64,000 nt of DNA from Azospirillum oleiclasticum. GTDB taxonomy: Bacteria > Pseudomonadota > Alphaproteobacteria > Azospirillales > Azospirillaceae. The notes beneath the pieces are model-generated. The model worked only from the letters and a program-made list of their open reading frames with translations, had not been told where the DNA came from and searched no databases. This document shows, piece by piece, positions 1 to 10,399 of the stretch; the first letter of the stretch is position 1; every line of letters begins with the position of its first letter. The position numbers and the translations under genes are program-made. Location: contig NZ_JABFFR010000013.1 in NCBI RefSeq assembly GCF_013423485.1, positions 62,001-126,000 on the forward strand. The letters run 5' to 3'.

Positions 1-28
1 ATGGCGACGGTCATGCCGTCCGCGTGCG

Positions 29-832
29 TCATGCCAGTCTCACATCACCGCGATCGCCGCGGGTCGTGTCGAAGACCTGGTCCAGGCGCTTGGGCGCGCG
101 GATCAGATGCAGGTAGAGTTCGTCGAACTGGCCGACCGAGGCGAGCTGCCGCAGGTCGTTCACGGTGATCTTCTGGCCGTTCAACTCGATGAGGCCGCCG
201 TCGCGCAGGCGGCGCAGCGTGCGGTTCATGTGCACGATGCTGAGGCCCAGCGCGTCCGCCAGGATCTCCTGCGTCACCGGCAGCGTGAAGCGGCCGTTCT
301 CCGCCAGGTTGACCACGGTGAGGCGCCGCAGCAGCTCGACGATCAGGTGCGCGGTCCGTTCCAGCGCCGTGCGCCGGCCGAGGCTCAGCAGGCGCTCGGC
401 GACGATGGCCTCCTCCTTGGCACCGGCCCAGGCCAGTGCGGCGGCCAGACGCGGAAAGCGCTGGAACAGCTCCACCACCCGCTCGGGCGGAAAGTTGGCC
501 ACGCTTACGGCGGTCAGCGTGGTCACGCTGTGGTCGGCGATGTCGAACAGGTTGCAGTAGATGCCGATGATGTCGCCGGGGAGCACGAAATTGACCACCT
601 GCCGCCGGCCGTCCGGCAGCGCCTTGTGGCGCATCGCCCAGCCGTCCCGCATCACGCGGACATCGCCGTAGCGTTCCCCCTGCCGAAGCAGGTCGGTGCG
701 CGGAGGATGACCGACGATGGTGCGTTCCAGCTCGGCCAGAAATCCCTTCTCCTCGTCCCTGATCTCGAGATAGCTCCCGAGCTTTCGCCACAGGGGCGTT
801 GCGGAAGGGGCCATCGCCCGCGCGCGTGTCAT
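29..832 (-). CDS. Crp/Fnr-family transcriptional regulator
   Basis: This is a cytoplasmic transcription factor with an N-terminal cyclic-nucleotide-type sensor barrel (about residues 25-145, including VVNFVLPGDIIG) and a C-terminal winged helix (about 175-245, with TQEILADALGLSIVHMNRTL as the recognition region). No N-terminal Cys cluster is visible, so an Fnr-type 4Fe-4S sensor is unlikely and the effector is unknown. The start is uncertain. An ATG at 934 adds 34 basic residues and has no near Shine-Dalgarno; the ATG at 832 has AGAAGG upstream and gives 267 aa, closer to the family's usual length; 814 is also possible. The gene is divergent from the small gene at 1058. Confidence 0.88.
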   Translation of the reverse strand: MTRARAMAPSATPLWRKLGSYLEIRDEEKGFLAELERTIVGHPPRTDLLRQGERYGDVRVMRDGWAMRHKALPDGRRQVVNFVLPGDIIGIYCNLFDIADHSVTTLTAVSVANFPPERVVELFQRFPRLAAALAWAGAKEEAIVAERLLSLGRRTALERTAHLIVELLRRLTVVNLAENGRFTLPVTQEILADALGLSIVHMNRTLRRLRDGGLIELNGQKITVNDLRQLASVGQFDELYLHLIRAPKRLDQVFDTTRGDRGDVRLA

Positions 833-1057
833 GCCTTCTCGTGCCTTCTCTCTCCCGCGGGCGACGGGTCCTTTCGGACGCGTACCCTTCCGGGTCTTGC
901 CGAACCATTCCGCCTTTTGCGGGCGGTCGGCCATAACATAGGTTAAGGGCCTGCCGGATTCTTACCGTCCTGATGGGACACCCCTCCGTTCCAACTGTTG
1001 GACAAAGGGTTATCCGCGTCAGGTGAATCGGGCCGGTGAAGCGAACGGGAGCGTGAA

Positions 1058-1312
1058 ATGGCTGCGCAAGGGGATGCGGCGGGTCTTGCGGCGCTTTCCA
1101 TCTGTGAATCCTTGATGATTGCACTGGTTGAGAAAGGTATCCTTGAAGTGGAGGAGGCGAGGTCGGCGCTGGAGGATGCGGCGTCCGCCCATCAGGTTCT
1201 CCGATCCTCGCATCAGGACGATCCTCCGCACGCCCTTGCGGCCGAGTTGATCGAGCGCCTGATCACCCAGATGAACGCGGCCAATCCGAACGGTGGGAAC
1301 GGCCAGGGCTGA
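1058..1312 (+). CDS. small hypothetical protein (84 aa)
   Basis: This is an unrecognised 84-residue, mostly helical acidic protein. ATG 1058 follows GGGAG with 6-nt spacing, a good ribosome-binding site that supports it as a real gene. No membrane segment, signal peptide or Cys pair is visible. The C-terminus ends in a Gly/Asn-rich stretch. The stop codon lies inside the first copy of a 13-bp tandem repeat (1299-1341). It is divergent from the Crp/Fnr gene, so the two may share the 833-1057 promoter region. Function unknown. Confidence 0.6.
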   Translation: MAAQGDAAGLAALSICESLMIALVEKGILEVEEARSALEDAASAHQVLRSSHQDDPPHALAAELIERLITQMNAANPNGGNGQG

Positions 1313-1341
1313 CGGCCAGGGCTGACGGCCAGGGCTGACGG
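1299..1341. repeat. 13-bp tandem repeat, three copies
   Basis: The unit ACGGCCAGGGCTG occurs three times in a row (1299-1311, 1312-1324, 1325-1337), followed by a partial fourth copy (ACGG). The first copy spans the stop codon of the 84-aa gene. Thirteen is not a multiple of three, so each copy sits in a different frame. Confidence 0.9.
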
Positions 1342-1403
1342 ATCGTCCGGATTTCGGGTACACTGGAATCCACGAATAACCCATCCGCGCAGGGGGCCAG
1401 GCC

Positions 1404-1622
1404 GTGTTCATGGTGAGCGACGAGGAAGCGGAGCTGATCCAGACCGCGTATCACCGCGGCGGCGAGCTGGCGGCCGTGGCCGAGCTGCGCCGCGTGTTTC
1501 CCGTGTTCCAGGGCAACGAACGGGCTGTGGACGCGGTGCGCATGATCGCCGGCTGGCGGCGCGTGCAGGTGGCCGGTGCGGTGGCGCGCCGCTCCCCGCG
1601 CGCTTCCCGCGACCCCGCCTGA
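1404..1622 (+). CDS. small hypothetical protein (72 aa)
   Basis: This is an unrecognised protein of 70-72 residues. The first half is acidic and helical (SDEEAELIQTAYHRGGELAAVAELRRVF); the tail is Arg-rich. It could start at GTG 1404, preceded by AGGGGG, or at ATG 1410 two codons later. It is convergent with treY, leaving 45 nt between the stops. The ordinary amino-acid composition and ribosome-binding site favour a real gene, but nothing indicates a function. Confidence 0.5.
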   Translation: MFMVSDEEAELIQTAYHRGGELAAVAELRRVFPVFQGNERAVDAVRMIAGWRRVQVAGAVARRSPRASRDPA

Positions 1623-1667
1623 ACACCCGGGCAAGCGATCCGAGTCGCCCGCAACCGGCGCCGTCGG

Positions 1668-4451
1668 TCAGTCCCGCAGCGGAACCAGAGCGGCCGCCGG
1701 CAGCGTGGCGAACAGGTCGCCCGCCGCGAGCCGCCCGGCGGCGGTCGTGAGGTCGCGGCCGGTGAGCAGGTCGCGCCAGCGCAGACCCGCGGCGCTCTCC
1801 GGCACGGGGATGGCGGTGTCGTCCCAGCCCGGCCCGGCCTCGCCGCGCGCCGGAAATCGGGCGGCGGCGACCAGCAGGGCGGAGTCGTCGTGTCGGCGCA
1901 GGAAGGCGCAGACCCGGTCGGCCTGCGTCCCCTCCGCCGTCAACGCCTCGTAGCCGCCCGCGGCGTAGAGTTCCGCATGGTCGCGCCGGTGCGCCAGGAT
2001 GGCGGCCACGACCGCCAGCTTCACCGCCCCATCGCGCCAGCGCTCCAGCAGCGCGGCCATGTCGGCACGGCCGCCGTCCAGCTCGTCCAGAAGCCGGATG
2101 CGGGCGTCGTAATCCACCGGACGGCGGTTGTCGGGATCAACGAGGCTGAGGTCCCACAGCTCCGCCCCCTGGTAGAGGTCGGGCACACCCGGCACCGTCA
2201 GTTTCAGCACCGTCTGGGTCAGGCTGTTCAGCACACCCAGCCGCGCCACCCGCTCCTGGAACGGCAGGAACTGGTCGAGGAAGGCGTTGGGGCGCGAGAC
2301 GTCCAACGCGTCGCGCATGAAACCGGTCAGCGCCTCCTCGTAGGCGGTGTTGGGCGCGGCCCAGGTCGAGTGCAGCTTGGCCTCCCGCACCGACTTGATG
2401 AGCGCCCCTTCCATGCGGTCCGCGAACGCCGTCAGCGCCGCCTCGTCCGGCGTGCCGGTGCCGGTCAGCTCCGCCGGCCAGGCGCCGAGCATGAGCTGGT
2501 ACAGCAGATACTCGTCGTTGCGGTCGGGCGGGGCGGTGCCTTCCACGTCGCCGCGCCGGGCGCGCAGGATGCGGCTCCAGGCGCGCACCTGCCGCTCCCA
2601 CTCGTCGGGGATCTCGGACAGGACATGGAGGCGCGCGCGCGTGTCCTCGCCGCGCTTGGTGTCGTGGGTTGAACTGCCGAGCATCGCGTGCGGCCAGCGC
2701 CGCGCCCGCTCCGCGTTGGCGAAGTGGAAGGCGGCGAGGCTGACGCCGAAATGGTCGGGATGGCCGCCCACCTCGTTCAGCGAGACCAGCCGGTTGTAGC
2801 GGTAGAAGGCGGTGTCCTCCAGCCCCTTGGCCATCACCGGTCCGCTGTATTGCTGGATCTTCATGGCGAGCCGCACCACCGCCTGCCGGCTGAAGCCGCT
2901 GCGGGGGGCAGCCACCAGATCGCTGGTGAGCAGCTTGTGCAGGAAGTCGAAGACGCTGCCGTCGGGCGCGTTCTCCATCCGCCGCGCCTGCGCCACCGCC
3001 CAATCGATGTCGCGGCGGTCGGCGGCGTCGGGCTCCGACCCGTCGATGTAGGTGCGGTAGACGGGGAAGCTGGCGACGATCGCCTTCAGCCCCTGGTGAA
3101 GGATGTTCTTGGTGAAATCGGCGGTCAGCGGGTTGGTGCGGGCGACGCGCCCCGCCTCGCGCGCGAGCGTGTTCAGCTCGCTCGCCATCTCCTGCTCCAT
3201 GATGCGGATCTTGCAGTCGACCACGATGTCGGCGAAGGGCCGCGTCTGCCCGGTGACGTCGGCGTAGAGGCGGGAGAAGGCCTCCTCCCCCGCGGGATCG
3301 ACCAGCAGCCCGCCGACGAGGTTGGCGAACTCGTAGCCGCTGGTCCCCTCCACCGGCCAGTCGTCGCGCAGCTTCTCGTGCCGCGCCAGGATCTTCTCCA
3401 CCACCAGATAGAAGGGCCGCGGCGCCTTGGCGCGCAGCCGCTCGAAATAGCCCTTGGGGTCGAGCAGCCCGTCCACATGGTCGAGCCGGATGCCGTCCAG
3501 CGTGCCGTCGGCCAGCAGGTCGAACACCAGCCGGTGCGCGTGCTCGAACAGCTCCGGCTCATCCATGCGCAGCCCGGCGAGGTCGTTGATGTTGAAGAAG
3601 CGGCGGTAGTTGATGTCGTCGGCCGCCACCTTGAAATAGGCGACGCGCCAGTGCTGGCGCTGGATCAGCGCGTCCAGGGCGCGGAAGCTGTCGGGATCTC
3701 CGGGGCGGCCGTTGAAGCGGGCGACGGCGGCGTGGATCCCGTCGGCCACACCCGGCTCGCCACGCGCGGCCTGCGCCAGCTCGGCCTTCAGATCGCGGGC
3801 GCGGCGGGCGACGTGCGGACGCGCGTTGGGCAGGCCGGCGAAGGCGTCGCCCAGCCGCTCCAGCGCCGGGTGCCCGTCGCCCAGTATGTCCACATAGTCG
3901 AGCGGGCAGACCGGCAGCTTGTGGCTGCCATAGGCCCAGACGGCGAACATGCCCTGCTCCGCGTCGAAGGCCAGCACGAGCTGGCCGTCGTGGAGGACGG
4001 CGCCGTACTGGTCGCCCAGGAAGGGCACCAGCACCTTGTCGTCGAGGTAGCGGCGGTCGGGCGACCAGTCGATGTCGAACCAGCCGGCGTAATCGGAGTC
4101 GGGCCCCCACTCCAGAACGTCCAGCCAGAAGCGGTTGTCCGACCCGCCCACACCCATGTGGTTGGGCACGAAGTCCAGCACCTGCCCCAGCCCCGCGTCC
4201 CGCAGCGCCGCGACCATGCGGTCGAAGTCGGCGCGGCTCCCGACCTCCGGGTTCAGCGCGTTGTGGTCGACGATGTCGTAGCCGTGCGTGCTGCCCGGCC
4301 GCGCCGCCAGATAGGGGGAGGCGTAGAGGTGGCTGACCCCCAGGCGGGCCAGATAGGGCGCCAGCTCCGCCGCCCGGCCGAAGCCGAAGTCCTTGTTGAA
4401 CTGCAGCCGGTAGGTGGCGCGCGGGACGGGTCGATCGGATGGACGGTTCAT
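1668..4451 (-). CDS. treY: malto-oligosyltrehalose synthase TreY
   Basis: TreY is a GH13-family enzyme that isomerises the reducing-end alpha-1,4 linkage of maltodextrins to alpha,alpha-1,1, the first step of the TreY-TreZ route to trehalose (osmoprotection). The 927-aa protein begins with the family signature TYRLQFNKDFGF. It carries the conserved GH13 regions LDFVPNHMG, GIRLDHVDGL (nucleophile Asp), VVEKIL (acid/base Glu) and SSTHDTKRGED. ATG 4451 follows GGGGAAG. TreZ and a debranching enzyme, the usual partners, are not in the window. The upstream gene is a chemoreceptor on the same strand, separated by 105 nt that include a 10-bp hairpin, so treY is probably transcribed alone. Confidence 0.95.
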   Translation of the reverse strand: MNRPSDRPVPRATYRLQFNKDFGFGRAAELAPYLARLGVSHLYASPYLAARPGSTHGYDIVDHNALNPEVGSRADFDRMVAALRDAGLGQVLDFVPNHMGVGGSDNRFWLDVLEWGPDSDYAGWFDIDWSPDRRYLDDKVLVPFLGDQYGAVLHDGQLVLAFDAEQGMFAVWAYGSHKLPVCPLDYVDILGDGHPALERLGDAFAGLPNARPHVARRARDLKAELAQAARGEPGVADGIHAAVARFNGRPGDPDSFRALDALIQRQHWRVAYFKVAADDINYRRFFNINDLAGLRMDEPELFEHAHRLVFDLLADGTLDGIRLDHVDGLLDPKGYFERLRAKAPRPFYLVVEKILARHEKLRDDWPVEGTSGYEFANLVGGLLVDPAGEEAFSRLYADVTGQTRPFADIVVDCKIRIMEQEMASELNTLAREAGRVARTNPLTADFTKNILHQGLKAIVASFPVYRTYIDGSEPDAADRRDIDWAVAQARRMENAPDGSVFDFLHKLLTSDLVAAPRSGFSRQAVVRLAMKIQQYSGPVMAKGLEDTAFYRYNRLVSLNEVGGHPDHFGVSLAAFHFANAERARRWPHAMLGSSTHDTKRGEDTRARLHVLSEIPDEWERQVRAWSRILRARRGDVEGTAPPDRNDEYLLYQLMLGAWPAELTGTGTPDEAALTAFADRMEGALIKSVREAKLHSTWAAPNTAYEEALTGFMRDALDVSRPNAFLDQFLPFQERVARLGVLNSLTQTVLKLTVPGVPDLYQGAELWDLSLVDPDNRRPVDYDARIRLLDELDGGRADMAALLERWRDGAVKLAVVAAILAHRRDHAELYAAGGYEALTAEGTQADRVCAFLRRHDDSALLVAAARFPARGEAGPGWDDTAIPVPESAAGLRWRDLLTGRDLTTAAGRLAAGDLFATLPAAALVPLRD

Positions 4452-4486
4452 GGACTTCCCCAGTGACGGGCGCCGGGCGATCGGCG

Positions 4487-4516
4487 CGCGGGCCGGCTGG
4501 GAAACCCCGGCCCGCG
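4487..4516 (-). terminator. GC-rich hairpin between chemoreceptor and treY
   Basis: CGCGGGCCGG (4487-4496) and CCGGCCCGCG (4507-4516) form a perfect 10-bp stem with a 10-nt loop in the 105-nt gap. There is no U-tract on either strand, so it is either a non-classical terminator for the chemoreceptor or a 5' leader structure of treY. Confidence 0.4.
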
Positions 4517-4556
4517 GCGCTGGTTCCTTGACCGGAAGGAAAGCCCGGCGGAACCG

Positions 4557-6251
4557 TCAGGCGGCGGTGATGCGGCGGGTGAACCCCTCGATCTCGCGGT
4601 CCAGGCTGGTGAAGTTGTCGGACAGGGTGGCCGCCGTGGTCTGCACGCTGCCGGCAGCCCGGCCGGTGGTCTCCGCCGCCTCCTGGACGAGGCGCATCTC
4701 CTGGAGCACCGCCATGGTGTCGGCGGCGGCGCGCTGGGAGCGCTCGCTGATCTCGCGGGTGGCGGCGTCCTGCTCCTCCACCGCGGCGGCGACGGTGCCG
4801 AGCGAGCCGTCCACCTCGCGGATGGTGGTGGCGATGCTGCGGATGGCGTTCACCGCGGCGGCGGTGGCGGCCTGCACCGCGGCGATCTCCGAGCCGATCT
4901 CCTCGGTCGCCTTCGCCGTCTGGTTGGCGAGGCTCTTGACCTCCGACGCCACGACCGCGAAGCCCTTGCCGGCCTCGCCGGCGCGGGCGGCCTCGATGGT
5001 GGCGTTCAACGCCAGCAGGTTGGTCTGACCGGCGATGTTGTTGATCAGCCCGACCACCTCCTCGATCTTGCGGCTGGCCTCCGACAGGCCCTTGACGATC
5101 TCGTCGGTGCGGCCGGCCTCCTCCACGGCACCACGGGCGAGCCCGGTGGAGCGGGCGATGGAGCGGGTGATCTCGTCGATGGAGGAGCGGAGCTGCTCCG
5201 CCCCCGACGCCACGCTCTCCACCTCCGTCGTCGCCTCCTGCACGGCGTGGGCGACGGTGTCGCTGTGGTGGCTGGTCTGGCGGGCGTTCTCCAGCATGCC
5301 GTTGGCCTCCTCCCGCATGGATGCGGCGGAGCGGATGACCTCGCCCATGGTCTTCTTGACCGACGCCTCCAGGTCGGCGGCCAGCTTGGCCAGCACCGCG
5401 CGCTGGTCGCGCTCGGACTTGGCGCGGAAGGCCTCCTGCTCCTCGGCCAGTGTGCGCACGCGCTGGGCGTTCTCCTTGAAGACCTGGACCGCGCGGGCCA
5501 TGGAGCCGATCTCGTCCCGGCGGTCGGCGCCGGGGATCTCGCCGTCCAGATGTCCGGTCGCCAGCCAGTCCATCGCCGCGGTCAGCAGCCCGACGGGCCG
5601 CGTGATGTTGCGCCCGACCAGCAGGGCCACGCCCATCGTGACCAGCAGCGCCAGCACCGCCAGCGTGTAGAAGCCGTCGGTGATGACGCCGACCGAGGCG
5701 TTGACCGTGCGGTAGCGTGCCGTCGCCTCGTCACGCTGGAGGTTCAGATACTCCCGCGCGCCGCCGTTCACCCCGTCGTAGCCGGCCTGCAGCGCCTTCA
5801 GGAAGTCGAGCGGGTCCACCCCCATCTTGAGCAGGCCGAGGAAGCTGCCGACCGTCGCCTGGTAGGAGGCGGCGTCCGCCGCCATCTTGCCGGCCAGCGC
5901 CCGTTCATGGTCATCGAGGTCCGGTGTGTCGCGCAGCCGGACCAGCCGCTCGTTCAGCGAGCGCAGCAACCCGTTCAGCGCCTTCACCTCCTCGTCCACC
6001 GCGCTGTCGGGGGCGTTGGCGGATTTCAGCACCATGGCGCGGTACAGCCCGCCATGGGCGAGCGCCAACGTGTCGGTCAGCCCTTGCACCTCCGCCTCTC
6101 GCGCCAGCGAGCGGTTGAACAGGCTGTCGAGCAGGTCGGACTGCATGCGGATGGCGATGCCGCCGAGGACCGCGATCGCGACGATGGCCAGCACCGCCGT
6201 GGCGGTGGGGATCCCCAGCTTCCTGGGAATGCGGATGTGGTCGAGAAACAT
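4557..6251 (-). CDS. methyl-accepting chemotaxis protein
   Basis: This is an inner-membrane chemoreceptor of 564 aa from ATG 6251. TM1 is about residues 12-33, followed by a periplasmic helical sensor of about 160 residues, TM2 about 194-213, HAMP, and a signalling domain with the hairpin tip [20 protein letters not shown]. It would relay ligand occupancy to CheA/CheW, none of which lies nearby. ATG 6251 was chosen because AAGG stands 8-9 nt upstream; an in-frame ATG at 6278 adds nine residues without a ribosome-binding site. The tctC stop lies only 43 nt upstream on the same strand, so the two probably form an operon and the receptor may read the TctC binding protein. Confidence 0.93.
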   Translation of the reverse strand: MFLDHIRIPRKLGIPTATAVLAIVAIAVLGGIAIRMQSDLLDSLFNRSLAREAEVQGLTDTLALAHGGLYRAMVLKSANAPDSAVDEEVKALNGLLRSLNERLVRLRDTPDLDDHERALAGKMAADAASYQATVGSFLGLLKMGVDPLDFLKALQAGYDGVNGGAREYLNLQRDEATARYRTVNASVGVITDGFYTLAVLALLVTMGVALLVGRNITRPVGLLTAAMDWLATGHLDGEIPGADRRDEIGSMARAVQVFKENAQRVRTLAEEQEAFRAKSERDQRAVLAKLAADLEASVKKTMGEVIRSAASMREEANGMLENARQTSHHSDTVAHAVQEATTEVESVASGAEQLRSSIDEITRSIARSTGLARGAVEEAGRTDEIVKGLSEASRKIEEVVGLINNIAGQTNLLALNATIEAARAGEAGKGFAVVASEVKSLANQTAKATEEIGSEIAAVQAATAAAVNAIRSIATTIREVDGSLGTVAAAVEEQDAATREISERSQRAAADTMAVLQEMRLVQEAAETTGRAAGSVQTTAATLSDNFTSLDREIEGFTRRITAA

Positions 6252-6294
6252 GTGGGGACCCTTGCGGATGGGCGGCAATGACGGGTGCGGGGGC

Positions 6295-7260
6295 TCACTT
6301 CAGCCAGGGGGCGTCCTTCCACAGCCGCTGGAACTCCACCGTCGCCCGCGCCAGCTCGGCGGCGTAGGCGTCGGGCGGCAGCACGCGCAGCGGCTGGTAG
6401 GTCTCCGCCGCCTTGTGCTTGAATTCGGGCTCCTCGACCGCCTTCAGGATGGCGTCCACCAGCTTGGCGCGGACGTCGGCGGGCAGCCCCTTGGGGGCGC
6501 CGATGCCGCGCAGCGCCGACAGCACGATGTCGAATCCCTGCTCCTTGAAGGTCGGAACCGATGTCGCCGGCTCCAGGCGGGTCGCGCTCATCTGCCCCAG
6601 GATGCGCATCGCGTCCGTCTTCAGGTGCTGCATCGCCTCGCCGACATTCACCGAGCTGACGGCGATCCCCTTGCCCAGCAGCGCCTTCTGATTCGGTCCG
6701 CCGCCGGGGAACGGGACATGGATGAGCTGCACCCCGGCCTGGCGCTGGAACAGCAGCAGACCGATGTGGTCGTCGGACCCGGCGCCGGACGTGCCGACCG
6801 CGACCGTGTTCGGGTTGGCCCTGGCGTGGGCGGCGAGGTCGGCCAGCGACTTGAAGGGGCTGTCGGCCAGCACGGCGAAGGCGCCGGGGTCGTCCACCAG
6901 ATTGACCAGGGGGTCGATGCGGTCGAAGGAGAAGCGCGCCTGCCGCTCGATCGGGATGGTGATGACCGGCGGCGAGTTGATGAAGCCGATGGTGTAACCG
7001 TCCGCCGGGGCGTCGGCGATCACCGAGAAGCCGATCTCCCCGCCGGCGCCGGGCTTGTTCACCACCTCCACCTTGGCGCCGTCGCCGAGGTTCTTCGCGA
7101 TGAAGGGGGCGATGGCCCGCGCCAGGATGTCGGTGCCGCCGCCGGTGCCGAAGGGGACGACCAGGGTGACGGGCTTTTCGGGGAAAGCGGCCCTGGCGGC
7201 GGGCGCCGCCAGGGCCAGGGCGCCGGCCGCCAGGGCCAGGAGAGCCGAACGGAATCGCAT
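6295..7260 (-). CDS. tripartite tricarboxylate transporter substrate-binding protein (Bug/TctC family)
   Basis: This is a periplasmic solute receptor of 321 aa. The N-terminus is a clear Sec signal peptide ([20 protein letters not shown], cleavage after about residue 23). Family features follow: [23 protein letters not shown], the KPGAGGEIG loop, and the closing [14 protein letters not shown] segment. ATG 7260 has AAGAAGGTG at the right distance, so an in-frame ATG at 7359 is rejected. No TctA/TctB membrane subunits are present, which is common for orphan Bug proteins. Ligands of the family are carboxylates and related small acids, but the specific ligand cannot be read. It is followed by a chemoreceptor and is divergent from hutU. 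Confidence 0.93.
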   Translation of the reverse strand: MRFRSALLALAAGALALAAPAARAAFPEKPVTLVVPFGTGGGTDILARAIAPFIAKNLGDGAKVEVVNKPGAGGEIGFSVIADAPADGYTIGFINSPPVITIPIERQARFSFDRIDPLVNLVDDPGAFAVLADSPFKSLADLAAHARANPNTVAVGTSGAGSDDHIGLLLFQRQAGVQLIHVPFPGGGPNQKALLGKGIAVSSVNVGEAMQHLKTDAMRILGQMSATRLEPATSVPTFKEQGFDIVLSALRGIGAPKGLPADVRAKLVDAILKAVEEPEFKHKAAETYQPLRVLPPDAYAAELARATVEFQRLWKDAPWLK

Positions 7261-7601
7261 GTCGCACCTTCTTGGGTGGTCGCTGTTGTTCGATAGCGAA
7301 CGAAGAATCTTCCGATCGCGGATGTCCGGAAAGAGGATATCCGCAGCATTCACGATCAATCCATGAGTTCATTACGAACGCACGGTGGAAATATTGCCGC
7401 ACGTGTCCGCATATCCGAATATTTGAGTTTTGAAATCTTGTGTCTGTGGGTGGAAGAGCCATGGTTTTCCTTATGTAAACATCTCGTATTCAAACGAATG
7501 ACCGTGCGTGCCTTGGCGTGACCCGGCGGAAAATCGGGCTGGTCATCGGCATCGGATGGGGGTAGAACCTTACTTGTCTATACAAGCCTAGGGGGGCTGG
7601 A
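7261..7601. other. divergent tctC/hutU intergenic region (341 nt)
   Basis: This is an unusually AT-rich stretch for the window that separates two divergent starts. It holds a HutC-type operator near hutU (7573-7586), a GGATATCC palindrome (7335-7342) and a related near-palindrome ATATCCGAATAT near 7412-7423. A minus-strand reading frame overlapping the hutU start has no coding signs and was not called. Confidence 0.6.
7573..7586. promoter_or_regulatory. HutC-type operator
   Basis: CTTGTCTATACAAG has perfect CTTGT/ACAAG arms. It closely matches the known binding site of the GntR-family histidine-utilisation repressor HutC, which is released by urocanate. It lies 15 nt before the hutU ATG, where a bound repressor would block initiation or elongation. 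No hutC gene is in the window. Confidence 0.75.
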
Positions 7602-9290
<1,689 letters not shown>

Positions 9291-9306
9291 GGAAAAGGGG
9301 CAGGGC

Positions 9307-10311
9307 ATGGATCCGATCGACTTCACCTTCCTGAACCGGGCCGACGTCGAGGCCCTGGCGCTCACCGACGACGAGATCCTGGCGGCGGTCGAGGCCGGGC
9401 TGCACGCCCAGGGCAACGGGCAGACGGTGATCGAGCCGCGCGTGCATCTGGTGCCGGAAAGCTCCGCCAAAGGGCATTTCAACGTGCTGCGCGGCTATGT
9501 GAAGCCGATGGGCTTCGCGGGCGTGAAGGTGGTCGGCGACTTCGTCGACAACTACAAGCGCGGCCTGCCGTCGGAACTGGCGATCCTCAACCTCTTCGAT
9601 CCGGAGACGGGGGCGCTGCGCGCCATCATCGACGCCACCGGCATCACCGAGATGCGCACCGGCGCCATGACCGCGCTGGGTGCCAAGCATCTGGCCCGAA
9701 AGAACAGCCGCGTGCTGGGCCATATCGGGGCGCGGGGCACCGCCTATTGGAACGTGCGGCTGCTCGACCACCTCTTCGACTTCGACGAGATCCGCGTGCA
9801 TTCCCGCCGGCCGGAGAGCCGCAACGGCTTCGCCGAGCGGCTGTCGCGCGATCTTGGCAAGCCGGTCGTGGCGACCGACGACTGGGAAAGCTGCGTGCGC
9901 GGCGCCGACATCGTGGTCGAAGCCTCCCGTCTGCCGGAGCCCACGCCGATGCTGCGGACGGAATGGATCAAGCCGGCCGCTTTCGTCGTGCCCTACGGCA
10001 CCATGAGTGCGGTGGAGCTGTCGCTCACCGACATCATGGACAAGGTGGTTGTGGACGACTGGGGTCAGTGCCGCAAGGGTCTGCCCTACGGCGCGCTGCG
10101 CCGCCACGTGGACGAGGGCAAGGTGACGGAGGAGAACCTCCACGCCGAACTCGGCCAGATCGTCGCCGGGCTGAAGCCCGGCCGCGAGAGCGACGAGGAG
10201 ACCATCCTGTTCTGGCACCGTGGCCTCAGCCTCAGCGACATAGCACTCGGCCACGCCATGCTGGAGAAGGCGGCGCGGCTCGGCCTCGGCCGCATGCTGA
10301 ACTTCGCCTGA
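9307..10311 (+). CDS. ornithine cyclodeaminase / mu-crystallin family protein
   Basis: This 334-aa protein belongs to the NAD(P)-dependent OCD/mu-crystallin family, whose members include ornithine cyclodeaminase, alanine dehydrogenases and ketimine reductases. Supporting blocks are VEAGLHAQGNGQTVIEPR, KVVGDFVDNYKRGLPSELA, IDATGITEMRTGAMTALGAKHLA and VEASRLPEPTPML. The nucleotide-binding turn, usually GxGxQA, reads GHIGARGTAYWNV (about 138-150), so the cofactor loop is unusual. ATG 9307 lies 16 nt after hutU behind GGAAAAGGGGC, so the two are co-transcribed. Its substrate cannot be assigned; a role in processing an imidazole- or amino-acid-derived compound under HutC control is inference. Confidence 0.88.
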   Translation: MDPIDFTFLNRADVEALALTDDEILAAVEAGLHAQGNGQTVIEPRVHLVPESSAKGHFNVLRGYVKPMGFAGVKVVGDFVDNYKRGLPSELAILNLFDPETGALRAIIDATGITEMRTGAMTALGAKHLARKNSRVLGHIGARGTAYWNVRLLDHLFDFDEIRVHSRRPESRNGFAERLSRDLGKPVVATDDWESCVRGADIVVEASRLPEPTPMLRTEWIKPAAFVVPYGTMSAVELSLTDIMDKVVVDDWGQCRKGLPYGALRRHVDEGKVTEENLHAELGQIVAGLKPGRESDEETILFWHRGLSLSDIALGHAMLEKAARLGLGRMLNFA

Positions 10312-10360
10312 CGGCGCGGGGCGGCGGTGTGATACCGTCCCGCCCTTGACGAGCCGGGCG

Positions 10361-10380
10361 CGCCCCTCGGGGGAGGGGCG
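10361..10380 (+). terminator. 8-bp hairpin after the hutU operon
   Basis: CGCCCCTC (10361-10368) pairs with GAGGGGCG (10373-10380) around a GGGG loop, 50 nt after the cyclodeaminase stop. No U-tract follows. It may terminate the hutU operon or shape the leader of the next gene. Confidence 0.4.
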
Positions 10381-10399
10381 CCGGACGGCGTGCGCGGAG

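Noticed and set aside
45-1124. Long Arg-rich reading frame opposite the Crp/Fnr gene
   Set aside because: It is the shadow of the Crp/Fnr gene in another frame, with repetitive low-complexity Arg/Pro/Gly composition.
6252-6278. Longer start of the first chemoreceptor at 6278
   Set aside because: No ribosome-binding site; the ATG at 6251 has one and begins directly before TM1.
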